NCBI GenBank assembly: GCA_013822245.1
Contig: PNKE01000013.1
Span: 22,902 to 86,901 of the forward strand
Reading direction: 5' to 3'
From: Candidatus Solibacter sp.
GTDB lineage: Bacteria > Acidobacteriota > Terriglobia > Bryobacterales > Bryobacteraceae
Length of the DNA stretch: 64,000 nt
Positions 12,766 to 21,750 of this stretch are shown here, in pieces. A program made the translations under genes and the position numbers. Under the pieces are notes generated by a model. That model had not been told where the DNA came from and ran no database searches. It saw only the letters and a program-made list of their open reading frames with translations. How positions within the stretch are numbered: the first letter of the stretch is position 1; every line of letters starts with the position of its first letter.

Positions 12766-15143
12766 GGTTCTGCCTTCAGTTGAGCGAATTTTGCGATCAG
12801 TTTCTTTATTCCAATGTTGGCGAAGCTGACGGTGATCTTGGCATCGTCGCCATCGCCTTCCTTGCGGATCACCGTGCCGCGGCCGTATTTCGCATGATAG
12901 ACGGCGGCCCCGGCGGCAAAGCCGCGTTTTCCTGTTTTCGGCCCAGCCGGAGGCCTGGCCGCCGATATAGCCGGCTTGGCCGCCGGCACGGCCCTGGGAG
13001 GGGCCGGCGGGGCTGTCCGCGCCGCAGGATCCGCCGCTGGAGCGGGTTTGGGCGCCAGAGATGGCGCCTGGATACCCCGGCCGGCGAAGAACTGCGAGAT
13101 GTGATCCAGCGAATTGTATGTCTTACCAGTATAAGTGTTGCGGCGGGCGGCATCGCGGACCTCGGCGCGTTCGCCCGACAGATCGAGCACGCCGGCCCGG
13201 CCGCGGATGTGAAGTTCCTCGATGAGAGCGGGCGGAACCTCTTCAAGAAAGCGCGAGCGCTGGCAAGGTTCAAGCGGCGAACCGCCATAGCGGCGGCGGG
13301 AGCGCGCGCAGGTGAGATAAAGGCGGCGTTCGGCGCGCGTCATGGCGACGTAACAGAGACGGCGTTCCTCTTCAAGCTGGCTGTCGCTCTCGCGGGAGCG
13401 CGAGTGCGGAAACAACCCCTCCTCCATGCCGGCGATGAAAACGGCGGGGAATTCAAGGCCCTTGGCGTTGTGCATGGTGAGCAGCGAGACGCGGGCCTGA
13501 TCGTCCATCTGGTCGGCGTCGGAGACCAGGGCGGCGTGGTCGAGGAAGTCGGTGAGCGATTCGCCGCGTTCGTGGGCTTCGGTGGCGGCCGAGATCAATT
13601 CCTCGAGGTTGCCGAGTTTGGATTCCGAATCGACGCCGGCGTCGGTGGCGATCATCTGGCGGTAGCCGGTGCGTTCGAGCAGTTCGTTGAGCGTCTCGTG
13701 GACGCCGTGCGAGGAGAGAAACTCGCGCATCTCGGCGATGAGGCGCAGGAAGACGCCGACCGAGGCTTCGGCGCGGGCGCCGAGCAGTTTGCCGGAGCAG
13801 GCGGTTTCGGCGGCGGCCCAGAGCGGGAGTCCGCGGTCGCGGGCGAGCGATTCGATCTGCTCGACCGTGGTCTTGCCGATGCCGCGCGCCGGGACGTTGA
13901 AGATGCGGGCCATGCTGACGCCGTCGTTGGGATTGGCGAGCAGTTTAAGGTAGGCCAGGGCGTCCTTGATTTCGGCGCGCTGGTAGAAGCTGAAGCCGCC
14001 GACGACGATGTAGGGCCGGTTGTAGCGCCGCAGGGCTTCCTCGATCTGGCGGGACTGGAAGTTGGTGCGATAGAGGACGGCGACGCGGGCCGTGCTGTCC
14101 TGGCGCAGCAGTTTGTCGATGGTATCGGCGATGAAGACGGCCTCGGACTCGCCGTCGGCGGCCTCATAGAAGCCGATCAGCGGCCCGGCGGCGTTTTCAG
14201 TTTCGAGCCATTTGCCGATGCGGGCGCGGTTGTTCGAAACCACGGCGCCGGCGGCGTCGAGGATGGTCTTGGTGGAACGGTAATTGCGTTCGAGCTTGAT
14301 GGTCCTGGCGGCGGGGTAGTCCTTTTCGAAATCGAGGATATTGCGGATGTCGGCTCCGCGCCAGCCGTAGATGGACTGGTCCTCGTCGCCGACGACGGCG
14401 ACGTTGTCGTGGGACTGGCTGAGCAACCGCATGAGTTCGTATTGCGAGCGGTTGGTGTCCTGGTACTCGTCGACCATGAGGAACTCGATGCGGCGATTCC
14501 AGAGCGCGCGGACCTCGGCGTCGTGGCGCAGCAGGCGGACGGCTTCGAGGAGGAGGTCGTCGAAGTCGAGGGCGTTGGCGCGGCGGAGTTCGTCCTGGTA
14601 GAGTTCGAAGACCTTGGCGAGGCGGGTGATTTTGGGGTCTGTGGCGGCTCTGAGAAGGTCCTCGGGTCCCTCATTGCGGTTCTTGGAGTGGCTGATGCGC
14701 GACAGGGCGACGCGGTGCTGCATGAACTTGTCGTCGAGGCCGAGTTTCTTATAGATCTGCTTGACGAGAACGACCTGGTCGTCGGCGTCGTAGATCTGGA
14801 AGTCGCGGGTGAAGCCGGCCCGGATGGAGGCCAGGCCCGAGCCGTCGCGGCGGAGCAGGCGGACGCAAAAGCTGTGGAATGTGCTCACCGTGGGTCCGGC
14901 GTCGCCGCGGCGGCCGGACAGCAGGCCGGCAACGCGTTCGCGCATTTCGCCGGCGGCCTTGTTGGTGAAGGTGACGGCGAGGACTGAAGGACCGAAAACG
15001 CCTTTACCTTCAATCAGATGGGCGATTCGATGGGTAATGACACGGGTCTTGCCGCTGCCAGCGCCGGCAAGGATGAGCAGTGGGCCATCGACGTGGCACA
15101 CGGCCTCTTTTTGCCTCGGATTGAGTCCGGAGAGAAAGTCCAT
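12762..15143 (-). CDS. pcrA: ATP-dependent DNA helicase PcrA/UvrD
   Basis: About 793 residues from the ATG at 15143 (MDFLSGLNPRQKEAV); an in-frame TTG at 15164 is an alternative. Superfamily 1A motifs occur in order: Q-motif LNPRQKEAV, Walker A AGAGSGKTRVITH, Walker B VDEYQDTNRSQ, motif III GDEDQSIYGWRGAD, motif IV LERNYRS, and motifs V-VI (LTMHNAKGLEFPAVF, YVAMTRAERRLYL). The C-terminus has the PcrA/UvrD Tudor-like domain (VYHAKYGRGTVIRKEG) that binds RNA polymerase in relatives. The role is 3'-5' unwinding in excision and mismatch repair and in clearing replication-transcription conflicts. It is followed by the coupled small basic gene. Confidence 0.95.
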   Translation of the reverse strand: MDFLSGLNPRQKEAVCHVDGPLLILAGAGSGKTRVITHRIAHLIEGKGVFGPSVLAVTFTNKAAGEMRERVAGLLSGRRGDAGPTVSTFHSFCVRLLRRDGSGLASIRAGFTRDFQIYDADDQVVLVKQIYKKLGLDDKFMQHRVALSRISHSKNRNEGPEDLLRAATDPKITRLAKVFELYQDELRRANALDFDDLLLEAVRLLRHDAEVRALWNRRIEFLMVDEYQDTNRSQYELMRLLSQSHDNVAVVGDEDQSIYGWRGADIRNILDFEKDYPAARTIKLERNYRSTKTILDAAGAVVSNNRARIGKWLETENAAGPLIGFYEAADGESEAVFIADTIDKLLRQDSTARVAVLYRTNFQSRQIEEALRRYNRPYIVVGGFSFYQRAEIKDALAYLKLLANPNDGVSMARIFNVPARGIGKTTVEQIESLARDRGLPLWAAAETACSGKLLGARAEASVGVFLRLIAEMREFLSSHGVHETLNELLERTGYRQMIATDAGVDSESKLGNLEELISAATEAHERGESLTDFLDHAALVSDADQMDDQARVSLLTMHNAKGLEFPAVFIAGMEEGLFPHSRSRESDSQLEEERRLCYVAMTRAERRLYLTCARSRRRYGGSPLEPCQRSRFLEEVPPALIEELHIRGRAGVLDLSGERAEVRDAARRNTYTGKTYNSLDHISQFFAGRGIQAPSLAPKPAPAADPAARTAPPAPPRAVPAAKPAISAARPPAGPKTGKRGFAAGAAVYHAKYGRGTVIRKEGDGDDAKITVSFANIGIKKLIAKFAQLKAEP

Positions 15144-15346
15144 TGGGTGGAGAACCGAAAACAAGCCATTGTAGCACGGCGCGCCTGGGGGGTCCGCATA
15201 ACGACATGATAAGACAGGACTTGCGGTTTATGAATGAATACGGAGAGCGTCACATGAATACTGAAATTGTTGTAACCTGTAGCCAGGACCCACCGCCAAT
15301 TGTATAGAGCCGCAGTTTGGTTCGCGGTTGGCCGGTATGACACAGC

Positions 15347-15988
15347 ATGCTCGTCGACTTCGAGATCGTCCGGAAGGCCCAGGCTGGAGATACCGGTGCG
15401 TTCAACGAAGTGGTGACGGCGTATCGCCGCCGGATCATGGGCACGGTTGCGCGAATGATCAATCGTCCCGAGGATGTGGAGGACGTTGCGCAGGAGGTAT
15501 TCCTGCGGCTGTATTTTTCCATGGATCAACTGAGAAGCCCGGAAGTATTTGAACCGTGGCTCTACCGGTTGACCGTGAATGCGTCGTTGGACTATTTAAG
15601 GAAGCGGCGCAGGCGCGGCGAGTCGAGGATGGCCGACCTGAGCGAGCAGCAGGTGATGATGGCCGATGCCGCCGCCGGCTCGCGGTTCAGCGAGGAGGAG
15701 GCTCAGCGGGCGAAGACCCGCGAGTTTGTGGAATCGCTTTTGAGCGAGGTGTCAGAGGGCGACCGGGTGCTGCTGACGCTGAAAGAAGTTGAAGGCCTGT
15801 CGCTGAAAGAGCTACAGTCCATATATGATGTAAACGAAAGCGCATTGAAGGTCCGGCTGTTCCGGGCGCGCCAGAGGGTATTGAAGGCGTTCGAGAAGTC
15901 GAAGGATGCCGCGGCCAAAGCGGGACTGCCCGGCAAGGCGAAAGCAGCCGGGCAGGCAGGCGGAGGCGAAGTGGGAGACGAAGAATAG
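15347..15988 (+). CDS. ECF-type RNA polymerase sigma factor
   Basis: A 213-residue sigma-70-family protein. Region 2 spans about residues 20-95 (AFNEVVTAYRRRIMGTVARM, EDVEDVAQEVFLRLY, FEPWLYRLTVNASLDYLRKR). Region 4 spans about 135-190 (LLTLKEVEGLSLKELQSIYD, then ALKVRLFRARQRVLKAF). There is no region 3, as expected for ECF factors. The Lys/Ala/Gly-rich C-terminal tail is unusual but disordered-looking. It is the first gene of a tight three-gene run with a membrane protein (30 bp on) and a Spy/CpxP-like periplasmic protein, which suggests an envelope-stress module. Confidence 0.9.
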   Translation: MLVDFEIVRKAQAGDTGAFNEVVTAYRRRIMGTVARMINRPEDVEDVAQEVFLRLYFSMDQLRSPEVFEPWLYRLTVNASLDYLRKRRRRGESRMADLSEQQVMMADAAAGSRFSEEEAQRAKTREFVESLLSEVSEGDRVLLTLKEVEGLSLKELQSIYDVNESALKVRLFRARQRVLKAFEKSKDAAAKAGLPGKAKAAGQAGGGEVGDEE

Positions 15989-16018
15989 GCCGAGGCCGGG
16001 ATAGTAAAGCGGGGCTTT

Positions 16019-16375
16019 ATGGCACGAGATCAAAGAAATCTGGAAGGGGAGTTGGACAGTCTGCTGGCTGCGTACCGCGACGCCTGCCAGGCGCCTGAAG
16101 CCACTCCTGAGTTCATGCCGAAGCTGTGGGCGCGCATTGACGCGCGGCAGAGTTCGTTTGGGTTCCTGAAGCGCTGGACCGAGGGCTTCGTGGCGGCGGC
16201 GGCGGCGGCCTGTCTGGTGGCGTTCCTTTTGCAGGCGGGTCCGGACGAGGGCAAGGCCGCGGTGTATCAGACAACCTATCTGGAGGCGTTGACGCAGGAT
16301 TCGACGCCCGAGAATTCGATTTTCGTGGACGTGGCCGCGGTAGCGTATCCCGATCATTATTCCGACAACCGTTAA
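16019..16375 (+). CDS. Putative membrane anti-sigma factor
   Basis: A 118-residue protein. An N-terminal cytoplasmic helical part (LEGELDSLLAAYRDACQAPE, FMPKLWARIDARQ) is followed by one transmembrane helix (FVAAAAAACLVAFLLQ, about residues 57-73) and a short periplasmic tail. Size, topology and position directly after the ECF sigma gene fit an anti-sigma factor, although the zinc-binding HxxxCxxC motif of ZAS proteins is absent. The assignment is therefore from context. Confidence 0.6.
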   Translation: MARDQRNLEGELDSLLAAYRDACQAPEATPEFMPKLWARIDARQSSFGFLKRWTEGFVAAAAAACLVAFLLQAGPDEGKAAVYQTTYLEALTQDSTPENSIFVDVAAVAYPDHYSDNR

Positions 16376-16381
16376 ACCCAG

Positions 16382-16804
16382 ATGAAGCCGTTCAACCGCA
16401 ATCTCGTCATCTCACTCACTCTGGTCTTTCTCAGCGGATTGGCCGCGGGCGCCCTCGGCTACCGCTATTACGCGCAGAAGACCGCCGTCACGAGGCCGGA
16501 CCGCCCGCCGCGCGGCCCGAAGGATTTCCGCAAGGCGTACACGAAAGAAATGACCGAGCGGCTGAAGCTGAGCGATGAACAGGTGACGCGGCTGAACACG
16601 ATCCTCGATGAGACCGAGGGCAGGTTCAAGGAATTCCGGGATCGGACGCGGCCTGAGATGCAGACGATCCAGGACAGCCAGGTGGCCGCCATCAATGCCA
16701 TGCTGACGGTCCAGCAGCAGGCCGAGTACGAGAAGATGCGCCAGGAGCGTGAAGAGCGGCGCAGGAAGCGGGACGCCGGGAAGGGGACGCAGGAACAGAA
16801 ATAG
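16382..16804 (+). CDS. Spy/CpxP-like periplasmic protein (heavy-metal/envelope stress type)
   Basis: A 140-residue protein with an N-terminal signal anchor (LVISLTLVFLSGLAAGALGY). A helical domain follows with MTERLKLSDEQVTRLNTILD, typical of Spy/CpxP/periplasmic heavy-metal-sensor proteins in which an LTxxQ-like motif recurs. The second helix pair includes MQTIQDSQVAAINAMLTVQQ. The C-terminus is a charged Arg/Glu/Lys coil. It starts 6 bp after the putative anti-sigma gene. In relatives such proteins bind unfolded proteins or metals and feed back on envelope-stress sigma factors. Confidence 0.7.
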   Translation: MKPFNRNLVISLTLVFLSGLAAGALGYRYYAQKTAVTRPDRPPRGPKDFRKAYTKEMTERLKLSDEQVTRLNTILDETEGRFKEFRDRTRPEMQTIQDSQVAAINAMLTVQQQAEYEKMRQEREERRRKRDAGKGTQEQK

Positions 16805-16853
16805 ACACCGCGCCGCGGACGCGGGGCGGCCGAGCCGGCACACCAACAAGAAT

Positions 16854-16880
16854 GGCGGAGCCGGAAGCTCCGCCTTTTTC
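16854..16880 (+). terminator. Intrinsic terminator of the sigma-factor operon
   Basis: A perfect 8-bp stem (ggcggagc 16854-16861 with gctccgcc 16867-16874), loop cggaa, then tttttcg. It lies 50 nt after the stop of the Spy-like gene. Confidence 0.85.
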
Positions 16881-16920
16881 GCGTTTTGTGAGCCTTTTGG
16901 CCTGGCTCCGGGCAATCGGG

Positions 16921-17175
16921 TTACGCTTGGGCTTTGTCCGAGACGCGGTCGGCGATCTTTTTCTGGAGGGCCGCGGTGCGGGCCAGCTTCTTCTGGAAGC
17001 GGTCGACGCGGCCTTCGGTATCGATCAGCTTCTGGCGGCCGGTGAAGAAGGGGTGGCAGCTCGAGCAGATTTCAACGCGGATGTCGCCCTTATGGGTCGA
17101 GCGCGTCTTGAACGTGTGGCCACAGGCGCAGACGACGTTCAGTTCGTTATAGGCGGGGTGGATGCCGGCTTTCAT
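16921..17175 (-). CDS. rpmE: Ribosomal protein bL31
   Basis: An 84-residue protein starting [20 protein letters not shown]. The open frame extends further upstream, but this start matches the family. Four cysteines in CAC...CSSC arrangement ([20 protein letters not shown]) mark the zinc-binding C+ form. [17 protein letters not shown] is the conserved C-terminal block. It is part of the 50S subunit near the central protuberance. It stands alone, convergent with the sigma operon. Confidence 0.95.
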   Translation of the reverse strand: MKAGIHPAYNELNVVCACGHTFKTRSTHKGDIRVEICSSCHPFFTGRQKLIDTEGRVDRFQKKLARTAALQKKIADRVSDKAQA

Positions 17176-17305
17176 TGGGAATACCTGAAATTCCTTTTCA
17201 TTGTAGCAGGTGACAGGCGGGATGGAAAACACGCCAGGGCGGGGTTCGCCGCGGGGGCGAAGTGTACGAAGGCCGGAACGCCTGGCTGTGGGTTGGGGCG
17301 GCGGT

Positions 17306-18028
17306 TTACCGTTTGACGAACTCGACGCGCCGGTTCTGGGCGCGGCCGTGGGGCGTGCCGTTCGGGCCGGCGGGCTTGGTGGCGCCAAGTCCGGCGGTGG
17401 CCGGCCGCGCGGCATCCACCTTGAACTGGGCGGCGAGAACCGACTTCACGGCTTCGGCGCGGCGTTTGGAAAGGTCCATGTTGGCCTGCGCGTTGCCGAC
17501 TGAATCGGTGTGGCCTTCGATGAGGAGTTTGAGGGCGGGGTTTGTGTCCAGGTCCTTGGCGATCATTTGGATGACGGGCGCGGACTCGGGCTTAATGCGG
17601 TCACTGCCGGTGTCGAACGTGATGCCCTGGGTCACGTAGCGGCCCGAGGACATGATGATCTGGCTGAAGTCGGGGGTGGATTCGGCGAAGCGGATGGAGC
17701 GGTAGCCGATGGACTGGTTGGCGCCATAGAAGTCGTGGGTGAAATCGACCCTGGTGAGAGGAGGCATCTCGACGTGGTTGAAGTCCAGGTGTTTCTCGCC
17801 GTTCAGGAAGACGCGCAGGCGGCCGTCCTGGACACAGAGGGCGAGTTTTGCCGGCTGGCTCCAGTCGGCGGGAATGCGCTTGCGGCCCAGTTCCTGGTAT
17901 GGGGCGCGAAGGGAGACGGCGAGGTCGGCGTCCCTGGCCATGGCGGTGAAGGTCAGATGCAGAATCTGCTTGTCGCCGGCGGCGACCCCAGGCAACTCCG
18001 GGCGATGACCGAACTCGGCCGCGTACCG
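17306..18028 (-). pseudogene. OmpA-family protein, 5'-truncated
   Basis: The reading frame stays open to 18238, but only the part from about 18028 downward looks coding (from YAAEFGHRPELPGV). It contains the end of a lectin-like or LamG-type domain (HLTFTAMARDADLAVSLRAP, LCVQDGRLRVFLNGEKHLDF). A complete OmpA-like peptidoglycan-binding domain follows ([60 protein letters not shown]). The signal peptide and start of the first domain are missing. They are replaced by the 5' end of an aldo/keto-reductase-like gene in another frame. Probably non-functional; alternatively a cytoplasmic remnant is made. Confidence 0.65.
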
Positions 18029-18210
18029 ACGGCGCGGGCGACGACCGAAGGGTGGGAGGCGATCATGAAGCCGAAGCCGGCGGTGGACGGCTTGAGGCTG
18101 GTGCGGCCGAGGGTGCGGCACTGGAGGGCGGGCGGCCTGGCGGACGGGGCGGCGTTGAAGGCCGGAGCAAAGGCGGAAGAGGCGAGGAATCCACGGCCAG
18201 AGAAGGACAT
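18029..18210 (-). pseudogene. 5' remnant of a secreted aldo/keto reductase
   Basis: About 60 codons from the ATG at 18210. A signal region resembling a Tat signal that has lost one arginine (SFSGRGFLASSAFAP) is followed by CRTLGRTSLKPSTAGFGFMI and ASHPSVVARAV, the recognisable N-terminal strands of the aldo/keto reductase family. Similarity stops abruptly at about 18028, where the OmpA-family sequence begins in a different frame. A deletion that fused two neighbouring genes explains this best. Confidence 0.55.
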
Positions 18211-18427
18211 GTTGGTCACCGGCTTGCGGATGGGACATGGAGCATGGGGCCGCAACGCCATTTCAGCATCTTCAGGTCCTTTATAGCTTTGGGAGGCATT
18301 CGTGAGGAAGGCTGGATACAGCACACAATAGTCTTGTAAATGACATCGAAGGATGGTAATGTCCTATAGCCGCCGTGCGCGCTGGATTCACGCTTGGCGG
18401 AAACGAGTCAGAGTAATTGGAGGAAGC

Positions 18428-19183
18428 ATGAAGCTGGGCAATATGACGGTGGTGAAGTGTGCGCTTGCGGGCGCGCTGATGATGGTGATGGCGGGCCAGG
18501 CGATGGGGCAGCCTGTTCCGGACCTGATGCGGATCAGCTATTACAAGGTGAAGGCGGGCGGCACCTACGATTTCGCGGAGGGGATCAAGCTGGTGAACGA
18601 GGCCTATAAGAAACAGGGCACGCCGTGGCGCAGGGCTTGGGCGACCACGATTTTCGGCCAGACCTATACGGGCGTGCTGGTGACGCCGGTGAGGAATTTC
18701 GCGCAGTTTGACAGTCCGGGTCCGATGGCGGGGATGAGCACGGCGGATAACTTGAAGTTCCAGACGCTGATGCGGAGCGCGGTGGAGGAGTCGCGGCACG
18801 TGCTGGCGCGGTTTGCGCCGGAGTTGAGCATCACGTCCGGTCCGCTGCCGGAAAAGACGCATGCGCGGATGATGACGACGGTGGTGAAGCCGGGCAAGGC
18901 GCTGGAGTTCGAGGAGATGATCAAGACGATGCTGCTGCCGGCGCTGAAGCAGGCGGGGATCAAGGACTACCGGGTGAACCGGGTGATGCTGGGCAGCGCG
19001 GTGGGCGAGTACATCATCGTGACGCCGTTTGCGAAGTGGGCCGAGATGGACGCGATGCCGACGACGGAGAAGATATTGGGCGCGTCGTATAAGGCGTACA
19101 TGGCGAAGGTTGCCGAGACGGTGGACCGGGCCGAGACGCAGTCGATGACGACGACGCCGGAACTGGGCTACGTGACGCAGTAA
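18428..19183 (+). CDS. Secreted protein with two ABM-like (dimeric alpha/beta barrel) halves
   Basis: A 251-residue protein. The ATG at 18428 has ggaggaag just upstream, so it is preferred to the longer frame. A signal peptide (VVKCALAGALMMVMAGQAMG) precedes two similar halves. The first has LMRISYYKVKAGGTYDFAEG and later NFAQFDSPGPMAG. The second has ARMMTTVVKPGKALEFEEMI and later PFAKWAEMDAMPT. This internal duplication fits the NIPSNAP/ABM ferredoxin-like barrel families, often found as small secreted proteins in Acidobacteria. No catalytic role can be assigned. It stands alone. Confidence 0.65.
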   Translation: MKLGNMTVVKCALAGALMMVMAGQAMGQPVPDLMRISYYKVKAGGTYDFAEGIKLVNEAYKKQGTPWRRAWATTIFGQTYTGVLVTPVRNFAQFDSPGPMAGMSTADNLKFQTLMRSAVEESRHVLARFAPELSITSGPLPEKTHARMMTTVVKPGKALEFEEMIKTMLLPALKQAGIKDYRVNRVMLGSAVGEYIIVTPFAKWAEMDAMPTTEKILGASYKAYMAKVAETVDRAETQSMTTTPELGYVTQ

Positions 19184-19227
19184 CCGGATTGGGAGAAGGC
19201 CCCGGGGCGTCCGGGATGGTCAGACGA

Positions 19228-19407
19228 TCAACCGGACGCCGCGGAGGCCGGGCCGAAAGCGCCATTGACGGTGACGAACCCGGCGCCGTGGGCGTTGATG
19301 CCGCCGAAGTTGCCGGGCACTCGACGCGAGATGCGGCGGTTGTAGAAGTTCAGACTTCCGGCAGGGCAACCGAGCCGGTCAAGTCCAGGGGTTGCGACAA
19401 TCCATAC
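19228..19407 (-). pseudogene. Possible 3' remnant of an unidentified gene
   Basis: The gap 19184-19474 holds no intact gene. On the minus strand a 59-codon open stretch without a start codon reads like the end of a protein (for example SLNFYNRRISRRVPGNFGG, then GAGFVTVNGAFG) and stops at 19228. The composition is protein-like rather than shadow-like. I cannot name the family, and it may be chance. Confidence 0.2.
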
Positions 19408-19474
19408 TCACCAGTGTAGGGCGGAACTGGGGCAAGTCCCGCTTTGGCATCGATTTTGCTTATCAGTACTGGTG

Positions 19475-20914
19475 ATGGAAGAAAAGAAACCGAAGTTCAA
19501 GCCGAACCCGAAGCTACCGCGGCAGGCCTTACCCGTTCTAAACGCTGAAGTTAGGGCGACGAGCGCGAGCGAGGTGGCGCTGGGGTTCACGCCCGAGCAG
19601 GTGGGTATAGAGGCGCAACGGTGCCTGCAATGCGCCAAACCAACCTGTGTGGACGCCTGTCCGCTGCATATCGACATCAAGCGTTTCATTATCCGGATGG
19701 TGGAGAACGACTTCCAGGGGGCGCATGATGTGATCAGCGAGCAAAGCCCGTTTCCGGGCGTATGCGGGCGGGTTTGCCAGCATGAGCTGTTTTGCGAGGA
19801 TGCCTGCATCGTCGCCAAGAAGTGGGAGCCTGTGGCGATCGGGTCACTGGAGCGGTTCGCGGCCGACCACGCACGGATGAGAATGCGGGAGTTGACGGCC
19901 GAGGAACCGGCGCATCCGGCGGGGAAGAAGGTGGCGCTGGTGGGATCGGGCCCGGCGTCGCTGATCGCGGCATACGATCTGGCGCGGAAGAACTACCGGG
20001 TGACGGTGTTTGAGGCGTTGCACAGGCTGGGCGGGGTGATGATCTACGGGATTCCGAACTTCCGTTTGCCGCGGGAGATCCTGAAGGAAGAGATCGCGCG
20101 GTTGCGGCACCTGGGGGTGGAGTTTGTAACCGACTTCATCGTGGGCAAGACGGCGACGGTGGAGGATCTGTTTGAAGAAGGTTTCGAGGCGGTGTTTATC
20201 GGCACCGGAGCGGGGCTGCCTTACATGATGGGCATTCCGGGCGAGAACCTGATCGGGGTGTATACGGCGAACGAGTTCCTGACGCGGATCAACCTGATGG
20301 AAGCGTTCGAACCGGAGGCCGACACGCCGGTGCTGGTGGGCGAGCGGACGATCGTGGTGGGCGGCGGCAATTCGGCGATGGACGCGGCGCGGTGGGGGAA
20401 GCGGTTCGGGTCGGAGACGGTTGTGTTGTACAGGCGGGGACGCGAGGAGCTAAAAGCGCGGCTGGAAGAGATCGAGCACGCCGAGGAAGAAGGCATTGTG
20501 TTCCACTTCCTGGCGGCGCCGGTGGCGTTGCATGGCGACGAACGGGGCTTCGTGCAGGAAGTGGAGTGCATCCGGATGGAGTTGGGCGAGCCGGATGAGA
20601 GCGGGCGGCGATCGCCGGTACCGGTGCCTGGGAGCGAGTTCAGAATCAAGGCGCAGACGGTGGTGGCGGCGATCGGGCAGGCTCCGAACCCGACGCTGCA
20701 GAAGGCGACGCCGCAGCTACGGACAAAGCGGGGCAAGATTGTGATCGACGAGTGGGGGGCGACGTCGATGGCGGGCGTTTTCGCGGGCGGCGACGTGGTG
20801 AGGGGCGGTTCGACGGTGATCCTGGCGATGAAGGACGGACGGGCGGCGGCGGCGGCGATTGACAGGGCTCTGAACCCGCAAGCGGAAGTGGCGGCCGAGG
20901 AGGTGACGCAGTGA
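19475..20914 (+). CDS. NfnB/SudA-type FAD- and Fe-S-containing NADPH oxidoreductase (GltD-like)
   Basis: About 479 residues; the start is the ATG at 19475 or the overlapping GTG at 19472, and no Shine-Dalgarno is evident. The N-terminal ferredoxin-like region binds two [4Fe-4S] clusters (RCLQCAKPTCVDACP, VCGRVCQHELFCEDACIV). It is followed by an FAD-binding GxGxxS motif (VALVGSGPASLIAAYDLA), an NAD(P)-binding GxGxxA-type motif (TIVVGGGNSAMDAARWGKRF) and the C-terminal FAD motif (GVFAGGDVVRGGSTVILAM). This is the large subunit of NfnAB (electron-bifurcating NADH:ferredoxin NADP reductase) or of sulfide dehydrogenase SudAB. It overlaps the small-subunit gene by 4 bp. Confidence 0.85.
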   Translation: MEEKKPKFKPNPKLPRQALPVLNAEVRATSASEVALGFTPEQVGIEAQRCLQCAKPTCVDACPLHIDIKRFIIRMVENDFQGAHDVISEQSPFPGVCGRVCQHELFCEDACIVAKKWEPVAIGSLERFAADHARMRMRELTAEEPAHPAGKKVALVGSGPASLIAAYDLARKNYRVTVFEALHRLGGVMIYGIPNFRLPREILKEEIARLRHLGVEFVTDFIVGKTATVEDLFEEGFEAVFIGTGAGLPYMMGIPGENLIGVYTANEFLTRINLMEAFEPEADTPVLVGERTIVVGGGNSAMDAARWGKRFGSETVVLYRRGREELKARLEEIEHAEEEGIVFHFLAAPVALHGDERGFVQEVECIRMELGEPDESGRRSPVPVPGSEFRIKAQTVVAAIGQAPNPTLQKATPQLRTKRGKIVIDEWGATSMAGVFAGGDVVRGGSTVILAMKDGRAAAAAIDRALNPQAEVAAEEVTQ

Positions 20915-21750
20915 CCCGAATTCTAGCCAAGCGCCAACTGGCGCCGGAGATCTTCCTGCTTGAGGTGGAAGCGCCGAGGATCCAGAAGCGCTGGAAGCCG
21001 GGGATGTTCATCATCATCCGGCCGACGGACCAGAGCGAGCGTATCCCGCTGACGATTGTGGATTCCAGCGCCGCGCGGCAGTCGATCACGATGGTGATCC
21101 AGGCGATCGGGAAGACCACGCGAGAGGCGGTGGAGTTGCCGGTGGACGGGGCGCTGGCGGACCTGGTGGGTCCGCTGGGCGAGGCGGCGACGATGACGAC
21201 GGGCAAGAAGGTGGTGTGCATGGCGGGCGGGGTGGGCGTGGCCGAGCTGCTGCCGGTGGCCAGGGCATTCCATGATGCCGGCAACCATGTGACGGCGTTG
21301 TGCGGAGCGAGATCGGACAATTACAGGATTCTGGAGGAGGAGTTGAAGGCCGGAGTGGACAGGCTGGAGTGGGCGACCGACGACGGGACCCATGGATTCC
21401 ATGGGAACGTAGTGCAGTTGCTGAAGAGCATTGCGGGTCCGGGGGAGTTTGAAGAGGGCCATGTGATTGGTCCGATTCCGATGATGAAGGCGGCGGCGGA
21501 GGCGACGAGGGACTGGGGATTGAAGCTTCATGCGTCGCTGAACCCGGTGATGATCGACGGGACGGGGATGTGCGGCGGGTGCCGGGTGACGGTGGGGGGC
21601 GAGGTGAAGTTCGCGTGCGTGGACGGGCCGGAGTTTGACGCGCATCTGGTGGATTTCGACGAGTTGACGCGGCGCAACCGGGCATACAGGGAGTGGGAGG
21701 CGAAGGCTCTGGAACGGCATGCGTGCCGGATCGGGCTGGACGTGAAGTAG
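20911..21750 (+). CDS. NfnA/SudB-type ferredoxin-NADP reductase small subunit
   Basis: A 279-residue protein whose GTG start overlaps the previous stop (GTGA). The N-terminal half is the flavin-binding beta barrel (PGMFIIIRPTDQSERIPLTI). The middle is the NAD(P)-binding fold (KKVVCMAGGVGVAELLPVA). The C-terminus has the family [2Fe-2S] site DGTGMCGGCRV...ACVDGPEF, where one Asp and three Cys are the expected ligands. With the upstream subunit it would form a cytoplasmic flavoprotein complex linking NADPH, NADH and ferredoxin. In an organism with an aerobic-looking gene set, the physiological direction is uncertain. Confidence 0.85.
   Translation: MTRILAKRQLAPEIFLLEVEAPRIQKRWKPGMFIIIRPTDQSERIPLTIVDSSAARQSITMVIQAIGKTTREAVELPVDGALADLVGPLGEAATMTTGKKVVCMAGGVGVAELLPVARAFHDAGNHVTALCGARSDNYRILEEELKAGVDRLEWATDDGTHGFHGNVVQLLKSIAGPGEFEEGHVIGPIPMMKAAAEATRDWGLKLHASLNPVMIDGTGMCGGCRVTVGGEVKFACVDGPEFDAHLVDFDELTRRNRAYREWEAKALERHACRIGLDVK

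Noticed and set aside
12780..14987. A 735-codon plus-strand open frame
   Set aside because: It is a shadow of pcrA. It shows no domain motif and an implausible Gly/Val/Ala/Asp composition.
15240..15346. Autoregulated ECF promoter upstream of the sigma gene (TGTAACC ... TGTAT)
   Set aside because: The spacing between the two elements is 23 nt, too long for ECF promoters, which usually have 16-17 nt.
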